A DNA stretch of 64,000 bases from Sandaracinaceae bacterium (GTDB lineage Bacteria > Myxococcota_A > Polyangia > Polyangiales > JADJQN01). The notes under the pieces were generated by a model. That model saw only the letters and a list, made by a program, of their open reading frames with translations, made no database searches and had not been told where the DNA came from. Location of the stretch: positions 930,001-994,000 of the forward strand of contig JADJQN010000003.1 in the NCBI GenBank assembly GCA_016712745.1, given 5' to 3'. Numbering within the stretch: position 1 is the first letter of the stretch; each line of letters opens with the position of its first letter. Made by a program: the position numbers and the translations under genes. Of the stretch, positions 51,321 to 60,472 are shown one piece after another.

Positions 51321-54300
51321 ACAACTATCTGATCGTGCTTTCGATTCTAGTTGCGACCGCCTCGTCGTCAGCACACGCACAAGTTGTCGCACGAGCTCCG
51401 GTGCGCGGACTTGACATCACTGGCCTTGAGCTCGGCCTCGAAGGCGAAACAACCGTCACGCGCGGCGATTCGCTGCGCTGGCTCTTCAGCGCGCACGAAG
51501 TCGTGGGTCTCTCCGAGCTGCGGCCTGCAGCCAATGCACAGATTCGCGTTGTCACTTCGATTGCGCCAAGTGACAGCAGTCTCGCAGTGACGACTGACGC
51601 GTACGGGCGCGCAGCGCTCGCTATGCCGGTTCCCGCTGATGCCCCGGCGTACTTCATGGTGGCCATCGAGTTGACCGGTCGCGCGAATGTTCATCGTCGC
51701 TTTGAGCTCGCCGTCAACACGGTTGCGCCGCAACAGCTCACCATCGCCATGGTGCGCGGGATTATTCCCGTCGGCGGCACTGCCCGTGCGTTCGGCCGTC
51801 TCACACATCAGCGCAGTCACCGTCCTTACGCCAACACGGAAGTCGAGATTGTGTTTCGCAATGCGAGCAACGCGCCTCTCTCCGCGCCCACCCGCCTGCG
51901 CACGGACGCGGCTGGAACCTTTGCGCGGTCGATCCGTCTTCCGCGCGCAGTGAGCGGTGCAATCTCGGTATCGGCGACGGTTGTTGGCGTCGAGGGAGTT
52001 AGCGCTACGGCCCAGGCGCAGGTCGCCAATCCCAACATGGCCCCCCGTCTCTTGCTCGCCGCCGCGCCGATTGCCCGCGTGCTTCCGCCGCGCGATTCAA
52101 CGCGCGTGGCTGTGGTGGTTCGGTCGGCAGACGGCCGTCCCATGGCACGGGCTCGCGTGGAGGGAACGTGGACCAACCCCGGAGGATCTGTGGTCCGTGG
52201 TGAAACCGATACGACCGGCAGAGTCGAACTGCCTTTTCATTCACCCGACATCACAACGCCCTTCGCAGATTTCAATCTGGAAGTGCGGGCGTCGAAAGCG
52301 GGTTACTCGCCCGGCGCTGCGACCATCACCGTGCGGGTCGCGCAGACAGACTACGCGGCGACGATCGCAGTCGAAGGTGGTCATCTGCCCGAAGAGATGG
52401 GCGCAACGGTGTGGGTACGCGTCGTGAACATCGATGGAAGCGCCGCGGGCGCAGGAGTTCCCGTTCGCCTCAGCGGACCGAGGCTCGCCCCAGCTGGCCT
52501 GACCGCCGTAACAGATGCAAACGGAGTCGCTGCATTCGAAACTGCGCTTCTTCCGCACCACGACGAAAACGAAGACAGTTGTGGCGGCATCGCCGCGACA
52601 GCGATCATCACCCAGGTCGCTACCGGTCCGCGCGCTGCACACAATGAGCACTGCCTTCCAATCGATCCTGACGCTGCACTGCGCGTTCGCGTGGGGTCGC
52701 CAGTGATCGCACGAGGCCAGCATGTTCGCTTTGAGCTTGCACGGGGCAGCTCCGTCCGCGATTTGCCAGTGGCAGTCACCGCGCTTGCGTTCACTTCCGC
52801 GACGAGCACCGCGCGCCCACTCTCGACAGTGGTTGTCGGACCGCGCGAATCGGTGGGTGAGATCTCCTTACCCGAGGATGCATACGGGCTCATTCTGGTG
52901 CGAGCACGCCCGCTCGTCGGCGCTGAGCGCATGGAAGTACGCGGAAGCATGACCGCGCTGTGGGTGACGCCCGGCGCGCCAATCACCATGCAAGCGACGT
53001 TGGATAGCAGCGGCCTGGCCGCTCTTAGCTTTGGTGGCTCGATCGAAGGCGAACGCACCGTTTATAGCGTCGCGCTTCCCATCGACGACGCACGCGCTTT
53101 CTTGCAGAGCCAGAGGGCGCAGGCGCCCACTCTCGCGGCGTTCGGAGATGCGCGCTTCGATATGGCGCGCGCCGGCGAGCCATTTCTTCGTGCCCTACTT
53201 TCGGCAAATGTGCCGCTGGATGCGGATGCTCCGTCGGTGCTACGGGCCGGCGTGCTCGTGCCCGTTCCTGCTCCGGCAAACCCCGCACTACTCGGTCACC
53301 TTCGCGATCCGTGGCGCGCTCGCGCGCGCTTTGTTGGCGGGCGCCTCGCACTGCTTTTCCACGCCATCGAATCGGTCGTGGATGCAGCGGTGCCCGGCCA
53401 CATAGAGAATGTCGCCATCAACGATGCGCGGGGTGGCTGGCGTTTTAACGAACGGGTGATGGACGCAGTCAACGCTGACTCGGCGCTAGGCGACGGAGGC
53501 GCGACTGCCCTAGGAGGCGATCCGCTCGACATCGACGCCCTGCGAGCGCTCGACGCATCCTTCACGTACGACAGCGTTGCGCGGCGCATCACGCGTGAGC
53601 GGCTCTTTACCCTTCTGCTCGACGTGCGCACCTTCGTGCGCGCGCACGAGCTTGATCTGCGCTGGGGTGTGCGCGGAGATCCGACCGAATGGTTGCGTCA
53701 AGCAGCAGGTGAGCCACAGAAGCTTGCCGATGCATGGGGACGCCCGTTCGCACTGCGCCCCGCGCAAGGGGGGCGCGCGCGTTTTGCACTCTTGGTTCCA
53801 GTGCCAGGGTACGAGCTCGTGTCCTCAGGGCCCAATGGTCGCTTCGGGGATGCCGATGACGTGTGGGATCCAACGGGACGCGTGCTCTCCGAAACGAGTC
53901 TCTACGGACGCGCGGTCGGTGAAAATGCGCTCGTGGCGCGTTTGCACGGCGTGGAGCTTGGCCGCGCCACAGCGAGCTTGGTGCAAGCTGCGTTTGGCGG
54001 CGTAGAGCTCGACGAGCGAGCTCTAGATGACGACAGCGACGCGATCACGACAACGCAAAGCGACTGGTCCAATCTACCGCAGCTTCTGCAGCAAGATCCC
54101 GATGCGCTGGCGTTACGAAGGCCGGCCCGCCCGGGCGATGGTGCAGGCGGCACACTTTTAGCCAGCCGCGGCGCAGCGAGCTCGGTGCAATTGGCGCTCG
54201 ACGCTGAGCCGCGTAGCTGGGGATTCGTCGCGATTGCCACCACGCACGATGGTTACGTCGCGATCTCGCATGCCGACACGATGGCTGGCTCACCCCTTCT

Positions 54301-56068
54301 GATCGAAGAAGCTCTTCCGGCGCGCGTGCGCGTTCATGAGCCAGTACGTCTGCCCCTCCATGTGACCAACGTCGGAAGCAGCACGTTGACGTTTTCCCTC
54401 ACAACGCACGAAGACGTCTACCTGCGTATCAGCGCCGATCGCGAAGTTGTGTTGCGCCCACAAGAAACGAGCATCCTAGAGCTTTCGATCGAAGGACTCT
54501 CTCCCGGTGCATCGGAAGCGCACGTTGCCTTCCAGGTGAACGGTCAGAGCGTTCGCACCTTGACCGGTCGCGTCAACGTTGGCCGCGGCGTACACCCGAT
54601 CCGGCGACGCGCGACCGGCATCGCGACATCCAGTGCATTCCGCGCTGAGCTGACGATTCCCGACGACGCGGTAGATCCTCAGGCGCGCGTGATTGCGGTG
54701 ACGGCACAGGGCCTGGTTGAGGACCCGGAGTTTGCAGAAGCGCGCTTTCGCAATCCGGCGCCCTTCGCATGGACGTACGCAGTTCAGGGGCGGGCAGTTC
54801 CCGCCGATCTCCGTGCGCAGCTCCTGCAGGCACAGAACCTCGACTTCGCATCGCTGATGGCGGCAATCGTCGTCTGGAGTGCGGCAGATCCCTCCGACAC
54901 GGATTCCGTGGCTGCGCGCATTCGTGCTCTCGGCGAATCAGCAAGGCGCGTTGACTCGCTGCGTCCCACCGATACCACGCCTCACGACGTTCTGGAGGCA
55001 TCGACGGCTCTGCTTGCGCTTGCAATGGGCGGAACCGCGGATCCTCTTGATGAGAATGAGCGCTCGCCGGATCGAATCGCGTCGATCATTGCGCGGCTGC
55101 GAACGTCCTTGCGCGCCACACTCCGCCACCAGCCGACCGATCCGGTTGCGCTTGCCTTAGCGAGCGCAGCCCTGCTGCTTGTACAACCCGCAGATCATCA
55201 CGCGCTCGCGATGTACGAACGCGCCAAGGTGCTCATTCACGACGACGTGGGCGGCGCACTGATTACACCGAGCGACGACGACACCGACGCAACGCATCTT
55301 CTGTCAGCGACACTCGCGCTCGCGCTCGCGGCACACACGGTTGGAGACGAAGAGCTTTCGCAACGATTGCTCGGCGGCGCCTTTGCGCACCAAGCTGAGA
55401 TCGCGCGCCTGCAAGGAGCGTCGCTGTTCTGGATGCTTGCGAACGCAGCCTACGGCGCGCTTGGCGCGGATGCTCCCGAGCAGCCCTCGATCACGATCAA
55501 CGGAACCTCGACACCGATCGCGTTCGATCATGGGCGCGCGATCATTTCACTACCTGCGGTTCGAGCTGGCGAAGATTACGCAGTGAATGTTCAACGCGAA
55601 CGCGGGTCTTTCATTGTTGCCCGCATCGAGGCTTCGTTCGGCGTTCCCTATCAAGAGCGTGAAGGAGCCAGCATCACACTCGCGGTCGCCGGGGAAACCG
55701 GACACCTTGGTTCACGCAGCGCGCTTGAGCTCAGTGTCACGCCTCACGGCACAACGCACGACGTCGTACTGGACATCAGCTTGCCCGCCGGCGCAATCGC
55801 CGACGACGTATTCCTTTCTGTCCTGCGTGGTGCATCCAATGTCGCGGGCGTCGAGAACCGCGAGCCGGGCTTTGTACGAATCACTCTTCGCGGCCTCGCC
55901 ACGGACGCGCCGTGCGTGCTGCCGCTTCCGCTAAGTTGGCAGCTGGCCGGGACCATCAGCGGACTTGGCATTGTTGCGTACCCCGAGGCCGATCCAGCGG
56001 CGATGACGGTGATCGCGCCCCGCAGCTTCGTTCTTGATGCCACAACAATGACGCAGGCGGGCCTTTAG
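51317..56068 (+). CDS. Alpha-2-macroglobulin-like protein, second paralog with embedded pseudopilin-like motif
   Basis: The 1583-residue product has a signal peptide (IVLSILVATASSSAHAQ) and shares the layout of its upstream neighbour. N-terminal Ig/macroglobulin-type domains (NTVAPQQLTIAMVRGIIPVG; ATVVGVEGVSATAQAQV) precede a helical region containing 'SFTYDSVARRITRERLFTLL'. The pseudopilin-like motif DAWGRPFAL (Asp805), YELVSSGPNGRFGDADD follows, then A2M-like domains (LLIEEALPARVRVHEPVRLP) and a C-terminal helical domain. No thioester CGEQ is present. The ATG overlaps the paralog's stop (ATGA). Probably periplasmic or surface associated and co-expressed with the first gene. Confidence 0.72.
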   Translation: MNNYLIVLSILVATASSSAHAQVVARAPVRGLDITGLELGLEGETTVTRGDSLRWLFSAHEVVGLSELRPAANAQIRVVTSIAPSDSSLAVTTDAYGRAALAMPVPADAPAYFMVAIELTGRANVHRRFELAVNTVAPQQLTIAMVRGIIPVGGTARAFGRLTHQRSHRPYANTEVEIVFRNASNAPLSAPTRLRTDAAGTFARSIRLPRAVSGAISVSATVVGVEGVSATAQAQVANPNMAPRLLLAAAPIARVLPPRDSTRVAVVVRSADGRPMARARVEGTWTNPGGSVVRGETDTTGRVELPFHSPDITTPFADFNLEVRASKAGYSPGAATITVRVAQTDYAATIAVEGGHLPEEMGATVWVRVVNIDGSAAGAGVPVRLSGPRLAPAGLTAVTDANGVAAFETALLPHHDENEDSCGGIAATAIITQVATGPRAAHNEHCLPIDPDAALRVRVGSPVIARGQHVRFELARGSSVRDLPVAVTALAFTSATSTARPLSTVVVGPRESVGEISLPEDAYGLILVRARPLVGAERMEVRGSMTALWVTPGAPITMQATLDSSGLAALSFGGSIEGERTVYSVALPIDDARAFLQSQRAQAPTLAAFGDARFDMARAGEPFLRALLSANVPLDADAPSVLRAGVLVPVPAPANPALLGHLRDPWRARARFVGGRLALLFHAIESVVDAAVPGHIENVAINDARGGWRFNERVMDAVNADSALGDGGATALGGDPLDIDALRALDASFTYDSVARRITRERLFTLLLDVRTFVRAHELDLRWGVRGDPTEWLRQAAGEPQKLADAWGRPFALRPAQGGRARFALLVPVPGYELVSSGPNGRFGDADDVWDPTGRVLSETSLYGRAVGENALVARLHGVELGRATASLVQAAFGGVELDERALDDDSDAITTTQSDWSNLPQLLQQDPDALALRRPARPGDGAGGTLLASRGAASSVQLALDAEPRSWGFVAIATTHDGYVAISHADTMAGSPLLIEEALPARVRVHEPVRLPLHVTNVGSSTLTFSLTTHEDVYLRISADREVVLRPQETSILELSIEGLSPGASEAHVAFQVNGQSVRTLTGRVNVGRGVHPIRRRATGIATSSAFRAELTIPDDAVDPQARVIAVTAQGLVEDPEFAEARFRNPAPFAWTYAVQGRAVPADLRAQLLQAQNLDFASLMAAIVVWSAADPSDTDSVAARIRALGESARRVDSLRPTDTTPHDVLEASTALLALAMGGTADPLDENERSPDRIASIIARLRTSLRATLRHQPTDPVALALASAALLLVQPADHHALAMYERAKVLIHDDVGGALITPSDDDTDATHLLSATLALALAAHTVGDEELSQRLLGGAFAHQAEIARLQGASLFWMLANAAYGALGADAPEQPSITINGTSTPIAFDHGRAIISLPAVRAGEDYAVNVQRERGSFIVARIEASFGVPYQEREGASITLAVAGETGHLGSRSALELSVTPHGTTHDVVLDISLPAGAIADDVFLSVLRGASNVAGVENREPGFVRITLRGLATDAPCVLPLPLSWQLAGTISGLGIVAYPEADPAAMTVIAPRSFVLDATTMTQAGL

Positions 56069-56120
56069 ATTCGCCATGGCGTGTTTACTTATAGGGTATG
56101 TCCCGTAGCCGGCCACCAAG

Positions 56121-57056
56121 ATGACGCCTGCCCCGCACACGACTCTGCGACCGCCCTCGGTACGGCCGCCGGGCAGTGAACGAGCCGCTCTCGCGCTTGT
56201 AACGTCGTTGAGTCGCTGGACCGGATGGACCGGGGTGATTGTCACCGGAGCCTTGATCGTTGGGATCACTTTTGCGTGCGCTGTGACCGACCGCTCGGTC
56301 GTGCTCGCTCTTCTATATATAGCCCCTGTTTCACTCGCATCCCTCGGGCGGGGATGGCGGGTAGGCGCGCTCGTTTCGGTGTTCTGCGCGGTCGCTGGTG
56401 CTTACGTCGATTTTCGCTATCGCCCATCAGTATCGATTCCTGCGTATGTCGACGCATGGAACTGGAGCCTGCGGACAATTGTCTTCGTAGCAGCAGCGTG
56501 GCTAGTCGGTGCGCTTCGAAGTCGATTGCGACTCGAAGTAGAGCTCGCACGCACAGACGTGCTCACGAGTCTTTCAAATCGCCTCGCATTCTTCGAAGCA
56601 GTGGAACGCGAGCTTGAGCGCACCAAGCGCACCAAGCGTGCTTTGTCGCTTGCGTACATAGACCTCGACCATTTCAAGCAGGTGAACGACGAACGGGGGC
56701 ACGAGGAGGGCGATCGCGTTCTTTGTGCCGTCGCCCAGTGCATGAGAGACGTAGTGCGTGCCTTGGACGTACCTGCGCGCCTTGGCGGCGACGAGTTTGC
56801 GCTGCTCCTGCCCGAAACAGGCTCTGAAGGTGCTTTGCACATGACAACGCGTCTGCGCGATGCGTGGGATCATATTGCCAAGCGTGAGAAATGGCCGGTC
56901 AAGTTCAGCGTCGGCGTGGTGACGACGGAGTCGGGTCGCACTGTCGACCAACTCATCGGCGCGGCGGACGCGCTCATGTACGAAGTTAAGCACGCAGGCC
57001 GAGATGCCGTGCGCAGCTGCACGTTGACCGGTGACGGCGGGGCGAGAGCCGCTTGA
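56121..57056 (+). CDS. Membrane GGDEF diguanylate cyclase
   Basis: The 311-residue product has four or so membrane helices in residues 35-130 (VIVTGALIVGITFACAV; VVLALLYIAPVSLASL; LRTIVFVAAAWLVGALR) and a C-terminal GGDEF domain. It has DVLTSLSNRLAFF, YIDLDHFKQVND and the active-site RLGGDEFALLLPE, all in normal order, so it should make c-di-GMP. An RxxD inhibitory site is not evident. It follows the A2M-like paralog by 52 nt on the same strand. No sensory domain is visible beyond the membrane part. Confidence 0.9.
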   Translation: MTPAPHTTLRPPSVRPPGSERAALALVTSLSRWTGWTGVIVTGALIVGITFACAVTDRSVVLALLYIAPVSLASLGRGWRVGALVSVFCAVAGAYVDFRYRPSVSIPAYVDAWNWSLRTIVFVAAAWLVGALRSRLRLEVELARTDVLTSLSNRLAFFEAVERELERTKRTKRALSLAYIDLDHFKQVNDERGHEEGDRVLCAVAQCMRDVVRALDVPARLGGDEFALLLPETGSEGALHMTTRLRDAWDHIAKREKWPVKFSVGVVTTESGRTVDQLIGAADALMYEVKHAGRDAVRSCTLTGDGGARAA

Positions 57057-57087
57057 GTTTGCCGTACTGGCTTGCAATGCTCACGCG

Positions 57088-57447
57088 ATGCCGCGCGTAT
57101 CGTACCGAGCCATTGCCACGTGTTTTTCGCTCTTCGCCTTTTCGGGATGCTTGGGCGGCGCCCAACCCGAGCCGCCGACACACAACGAGGGCATGGACGC
57201 CGGCGCGGCGAGCGCATCGGACGCAGGTTCCCGAGACGCAGGGGTGCATTTCGCAGACGCGTCTGTGGGGTTCGATGGGGGTGTGGCGCCTTCGATCGAC
57301 GCATCGACGGACGCCGCGGTGAGCGATAGCGATGTGCAGGATGGCAACGTGGCCGATGGCGACATCGGCGACGGCGCCCTAGAGGATGGTGGCGTGCTCG
57401 ATGCAGACGTAGGCGACGGCGATATCGATGCTACGATCCCGCCATGA
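57088..57447 (+). CDS. Small Asp-rich lipoprotein
   Basis: The ATG at 57088 gives 119 residues; the frame is open a little upstream (57031) inside the GGDEF gene. A lipobox (SLFAFSGC) precedes a tail of Asp/Gly/Ala repeats (VADGDIGDGALEDGG; LDADVGDGDIDATIPP). The repeats resemble the Asp/Gly linkers of the RCC1 and PKD lipoproteins, as if the globular domain had been lost. Calcium binding is possible but unproven. The stop overlaps the next gene by 4 nt. Confidence 0.6.
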   Translation: MPRVSYRAIATCFSLFAFSGCLGGAQPEPPTHNEGMDAGAASASDAGSRDAGVHFADASVGFDGGVAPSIDASTDAAVSDSDVQDGNVADGDIGDGALEDGGVLDADVGDGDIDATIPP

Positions 57448-58034
57448 CTCGAAGCGCTCTGCTCTCGGCGTTCGTCCTCTTTACGGTCGCCATCACCTCA
57501 CATCTCGCAGCCCAAGACGAGCCCGGCCCAGTCGCGCCGCCCACCTACAGCGGCGGTACGCGCGTCACCGGTGCGGTCAGCCGCGCAACCGGAGCGATTT
57601 ACGAGCTCAGCAACGGCGCACGGTTCGTGGTTCCGGCAGGCCTGCCGGTTGGGACCTCACGCATTTTGAATTTCGGAACCGCCACTGGCTTTCGCGCCGC
57701 CGACGTCGATCCTCACTTCACGCGGCAAGGCGGCACCTTCGCGTTTGACGGCGCGATTGATGCAACGCGCGCACCCGTCGAGTTTTCAATTCGCGCGCGC
57801 GGCTTTCGCCTTCCACCGCGAACGCGCCTGGTGCTCGCGGTCGAAGTTGGCGGCATCTGTGATGCCCGGCACACGCGGCGTATCTCGCAGGTTCTCTGTT
57901 CAACGTGGCAGGTGATTGACGCGCAATACGATGAAAACGCCGGCCGCATCCTGGCCACGATTCCATCACCGGGCGGCTTTCGCTTGCAGTTTGGACTGCT
58001 TCCGCAAACAGAAACGCCTCCGCCGCAACTCTGA
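57444..58034 (+). CDS. Exported protein of unknown function
   Basis: The 196-residue product has a signal peptide (LLSAFVLFTVAITSHLAAQ) and a beta-rich mature domain (GTRVTGAVSRATGAIYEL; ARFVVPAGLPVGTSRILNFG; RGFRLPPRTRLVLAVEVGG). Two Cys around residue 140 (ICDARHTRRISQVLCSTW) are likely disulfide bonded. It is coupled to the Asp-rich lipoprotein gene by a 4-nt overlap (ATGA). No family recognised; it may be surface associated through its partner. Confidence 0.6.
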   Translation: MTRSALLSAFVLFTVAITSHLAAQDEPGPVAPPTYSGGTRVTGAVSRATGAIYELSNGARFVVPAGLPVGTSRILNFGTATGFRAADVDPHFTRQGGTFAFDGAIDATRAPVEFSIRARGFRLPPRTRLVLAVEVGGICDARHTRRISQVLCSTWQVIDAQYDENAGRILATIPSPGGFRLQFGLLPQTETPPPQL

Positions 58035-58088
58035 CGAGTGCGAGGAGGCGCTCATGGTGTTGCGCGCTGCCTAACTGTTACGCGACGC

Positions 58089-58775
58089 CTAGCTATTATT
58101 AGACTTCACCGGGCGGAAAGGCTCGAGGAAGTGCGTGAGCGAGGCGGGATTGCGCGTTGAGATCCAAAGCCGTCCCTGTCCGCGGAACTCACACACAAGA
58201 CCTTCGCCGGATAGAAAGAGGCTCTTCATGCCACCGACTTTCGTGACGCGATAGTCGAGATTGCCGGTGAACCCGACAATGTGACTCGTGTCGCAAATAT
58301 AACCGTTCGGTCCCACGTCCACGGCGTGTACCCCACCATAGCAGCCGAAGAAGAGCGGTCCTACGCCGCCCGCCTTGAGCAGGAACATGCCGGCGCCACT
58401 GAAGAATCCCTTCGCGCCGCCCCACTTGGTGTCGAGTTGCACGGACGGCGCGCTCGCGAGGAAGTTTCCCGACGACAAGAAGATGGGTGTCACGCCGTCG
58501 CAGTTGATCACTTCGACGTCGCCCTCCGGACCGGGCGCCAGATAGAGCGTCTGGCCAGGCGCTGTGGCGGTGAAGGTGTTCTGAAAAAGGCTCTCGCCGC
58601 CGAGGAGCTTGCGCTTCGCTGCGCCAAGAAGGCCCCCCGTCATCTGCGTCTTCATTTGCATCGCCGTGTCACGCGCGACCATCGCAGAGGACTCGACAAG
58701 CATCTGCTCGCCGGCTTGCTCGAAGAGGATCTTCACCAAACTAAAATCGGGCTTCTGTAGAAGTTGATATTGCAT
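58089..58775 (-). CDS. AIM24-family protein (TIGR00266), paralog 3
   Basis: The 228-residue product has the AIM24/TRAP-like beta-fold pattern: 'EQAGEQMLVESSAMVARD', QNTFTATAPGQTLYLAPG, 'SGNFLASAPSVQLDTKWGG' and a GEGLVCEFRGQGRLWISTRN end. Proteins of this family are found in bacteria, yeast and archaea; in yeast Aim24 is linked to mitochondrial inner-membrane organisation, and the bacterial role is unknown. The next paralog lies 11 nt upstream on the same strand. No signal peptide or membrane helix is seen. Confidence 0.85.
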   Translation of the reverse strand: MQYQLLQKPDFSLVKILFEQAGEQMLVESSAMVARDTAMQMKTQMTGGLLGAAKRKLLGGESLFQNTFTATAPGQTLYLAPGPEGDVEVINCDGVTPIFLSSGNFLASAPSVQLDTKWGGAKGFFSGAGMFLLKAGGVGPLFFGCYGGVHAVDVGPNGYICDTSHIVGFTGNLDYRVTKVGGMKSLFLSGEGLVCEFRGQGRLWISTRNPASLTHFLEPFRPVKSNNS

Positions 58776-58786
58776 GGTTGGGCTCC

Positions 58787-59461
58787 TCAGGCTTCACGCG
58801 GTGGAAGAAGTTTGCCGACTGCGCGCCCGTACTCGCTAGCGTTGCGCGTTTGAATCCAGATGCGGCCCTGTCCTTGGAAGTGACATGCAAGCCCTTCGCC
58901 GCTGAAGAACGATGCGATCCATCCGCTTCCGCTCTTGCCGACGGTGTACGTCAACGTTGCATCCCACGCGACGAGGTGACCCGTGTCGATCATGAGGCTA
59001 CCATCGCACTGCATCTCTTGGATGCCGCCAAAGCCGCCGACCAAGATTTGTCCGGGGCCCTGGGACGTTGCCTTCAATCCGAACATGCCGGCGCCGCTGA
59101 AGAATCCCTTCACGCCGCCCATCTTCGTATCAAGGTCAACGTTCGGGCTGCTGGCGATAAATCCGCTGCGCTGAATGAAATAACCCGCCTGCGTCATCTC
59201 AAGCACGGCCATGTCGCCGCACAATGCGTGCGCAAGCAGAAGCTCACCGTTGCCGTTGTTCGACGTGAAGGTGTTGCGGAAGAACGACTCGCCGCCAAAC
59301 ATGCGCTTGAGGCCCTTCATGAAGCCGCCAGCTTGGGTTTGCATCGTAACGTTGGTGCTCATGCCGACCATCGCGCCCGACTCGGCAACGATGGATTCGT
59401 TCTGCTGCAACCAGACCTGAGCGAGTGTGTGAGCGGGACGATAGTGAATATTGAATTGCAT
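58787..59461 (-). CDS. AIM24-family protein, paralog 2
   Basis: The 224-residue product shares the fold segments QQNESIVAESGAMVGMSTNV, FFRNTFTSNNGNGELLLAHA, SGFIASSPNVDLDTKMGGVK and GLACHFQGQGRIWIQTRN. It lies in the middle of the series; 13 nt separates it from the first paralog's stop and 11 nt from the next start. The conserved Asn in TRN near the end and the AGMFGLKATSQGPGQI stretch are family hallmarks. No export signal. Confidence 0.85.
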   Translation of the reverse strand: MQFNIHYRPAHTLAQVWLQQNESIVAESGAMVGMSTNVTMQTQAGGFMKGLKRMFGGESFFRNTFTSNNGNGELLLAHALCGDMAVLEMTQAGYFIQRSGFIASSPNVDLDTKMGGVKGFFSGAGMFGLKATSQGPGQILVGGFGGIQEMQCDGSLMIDTGHLVAWDATLTYTVGKSGSGWIASFFSGEGLACHFQGQGRIWIQTRNASEYGRAVGKLLPPREA

Positions 59462-59474
59462 TGTTTTCTCGCTC

Positions 59475-60254
59475 CTACAGCATGCCCGAGAGCCAGCCGA
59501 CCAAGCTGCTCACGTTGCGGGATTGAATGTAGATGCGGCCCTGGCCCGTGAACTCACAGACAAGACCTTCGCCGCTGGCCAAAAAGCCCATCGCTCCGCC
59601 GCCGGCGCTGCGAATGTTGAACGTGAGGTTGCCCTCGAACCCAACCAGGTGTCCGTTGTCGACGATGTAGCTTCCGTTGACGTCGATGGCTTCGATGCCG
59701 CCATAGCTCGTGAACCACAAGTCGCCTGTGCCAAAGCATTCGAGGAAGAATGCGCCCTCACGTGCAAAGATGGCGCGCAGGCCGCCAAACTTCACGCGCA
59801 TGTCGACGTTTCCGCTCGAGGCCAAGAAGGCGCCCGTCGACAACGTAATGCGCTCGCCATTCAAATAACGATGCGTGACCGGTCCTGCCATCGTCGGAGC
59901 AAGCCACACGCTGCCGCCCTGCTGCGTGCTGAAGTGATTGACGAAGAAGGTCTCGCCGCCCACTAGCTTTCGGATGAAGGCGATCATGATCGTCTTCAAT
60001 TTACCGAGGAAGCCGGGGTTCAGACCGGCGTTCATCTTCACTTCCATTCCGACCGAATGGTTGCGTGCGACCATGGCGCCCGCTTGCGAGATGATCACTT
60101 GGCCGGGTTGGGGCGCGACACGAAGCATGGCGAACGACGGACCGTGAGTGACCTCGAACTGGGTGCTCGATCCCTGCGGCGCATAGGCCTGAGGCATTGC
60201 CTGACCCTGCGGCTGAATCGGATGGCCGCCTTGCGGTTGCTGTTGATAGTCCAT
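59475..60254 (-). CDS. AIM24-family protein, paralog 1
   Basis: The ATG at 60254 has a GGGGAG site; the frame is open upstream to 60356 but that part is unlikely coding. The 259-residue product starts with a Gln/Pro-rich segment (QQQPQGGHPIQPQGQ) not present in the other two paralogs. It continues with the family fold (PGQVIISQAGAMVARNHSV; TFFVNHFSTQQGGSVWLAP; GEGLVCEFTGQGRIYIQSRN). It heads the three-gene series, which is divergent from the porin gene. Confidence 0.85.
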   Translation of the reverse strand: MDYQQQPQGGHPIQPQGQAMPQAYAPQGSSTQFEVTHGPSFAMLRVAPQPGQVIISQAGAMVARNHSVGMEVKMNAGLNPGFLGKLKTIMIAFIRKLVGGETFFVNHFSTQQGGSVWLAPTMAGPVTHRYLNGERITLSTGAFLASSGNVDMRVKFGGLRAIFAREGAFFLECFGTGDLWFTSYGGIEAIDVNGSYIVDNGHLVGFEGNLTFNIRSAGGGAMGFLASGEGLVCEFTGQGRIYIQSRNVSSLVGWLSGML

Positions 60255-60472
60255 GAATCTCCCCTCGCGTCGTAGCCACGCGTAACCGAACGCGCATTTG
60301 TAAGCGATTTGGGGTGTGGCGGGAAGCGACAAACCACCCGCCAGCCCTGCCCTCACCGCTGGGCGTTCGTGCCGGGAGCGCGACGAATCCGTGACACTGG
60401 CACACGTCCTTCACGCCATTGTCACTTTTGGCGCTTATCCAGGTGCCCATCACTTCACGGGATGGGACACGA

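Noticed and set aside
60391..60410. Second Pho box before the porin
   Set aside because: The two half-sites are too far from the consensus and the spacing is wrong.
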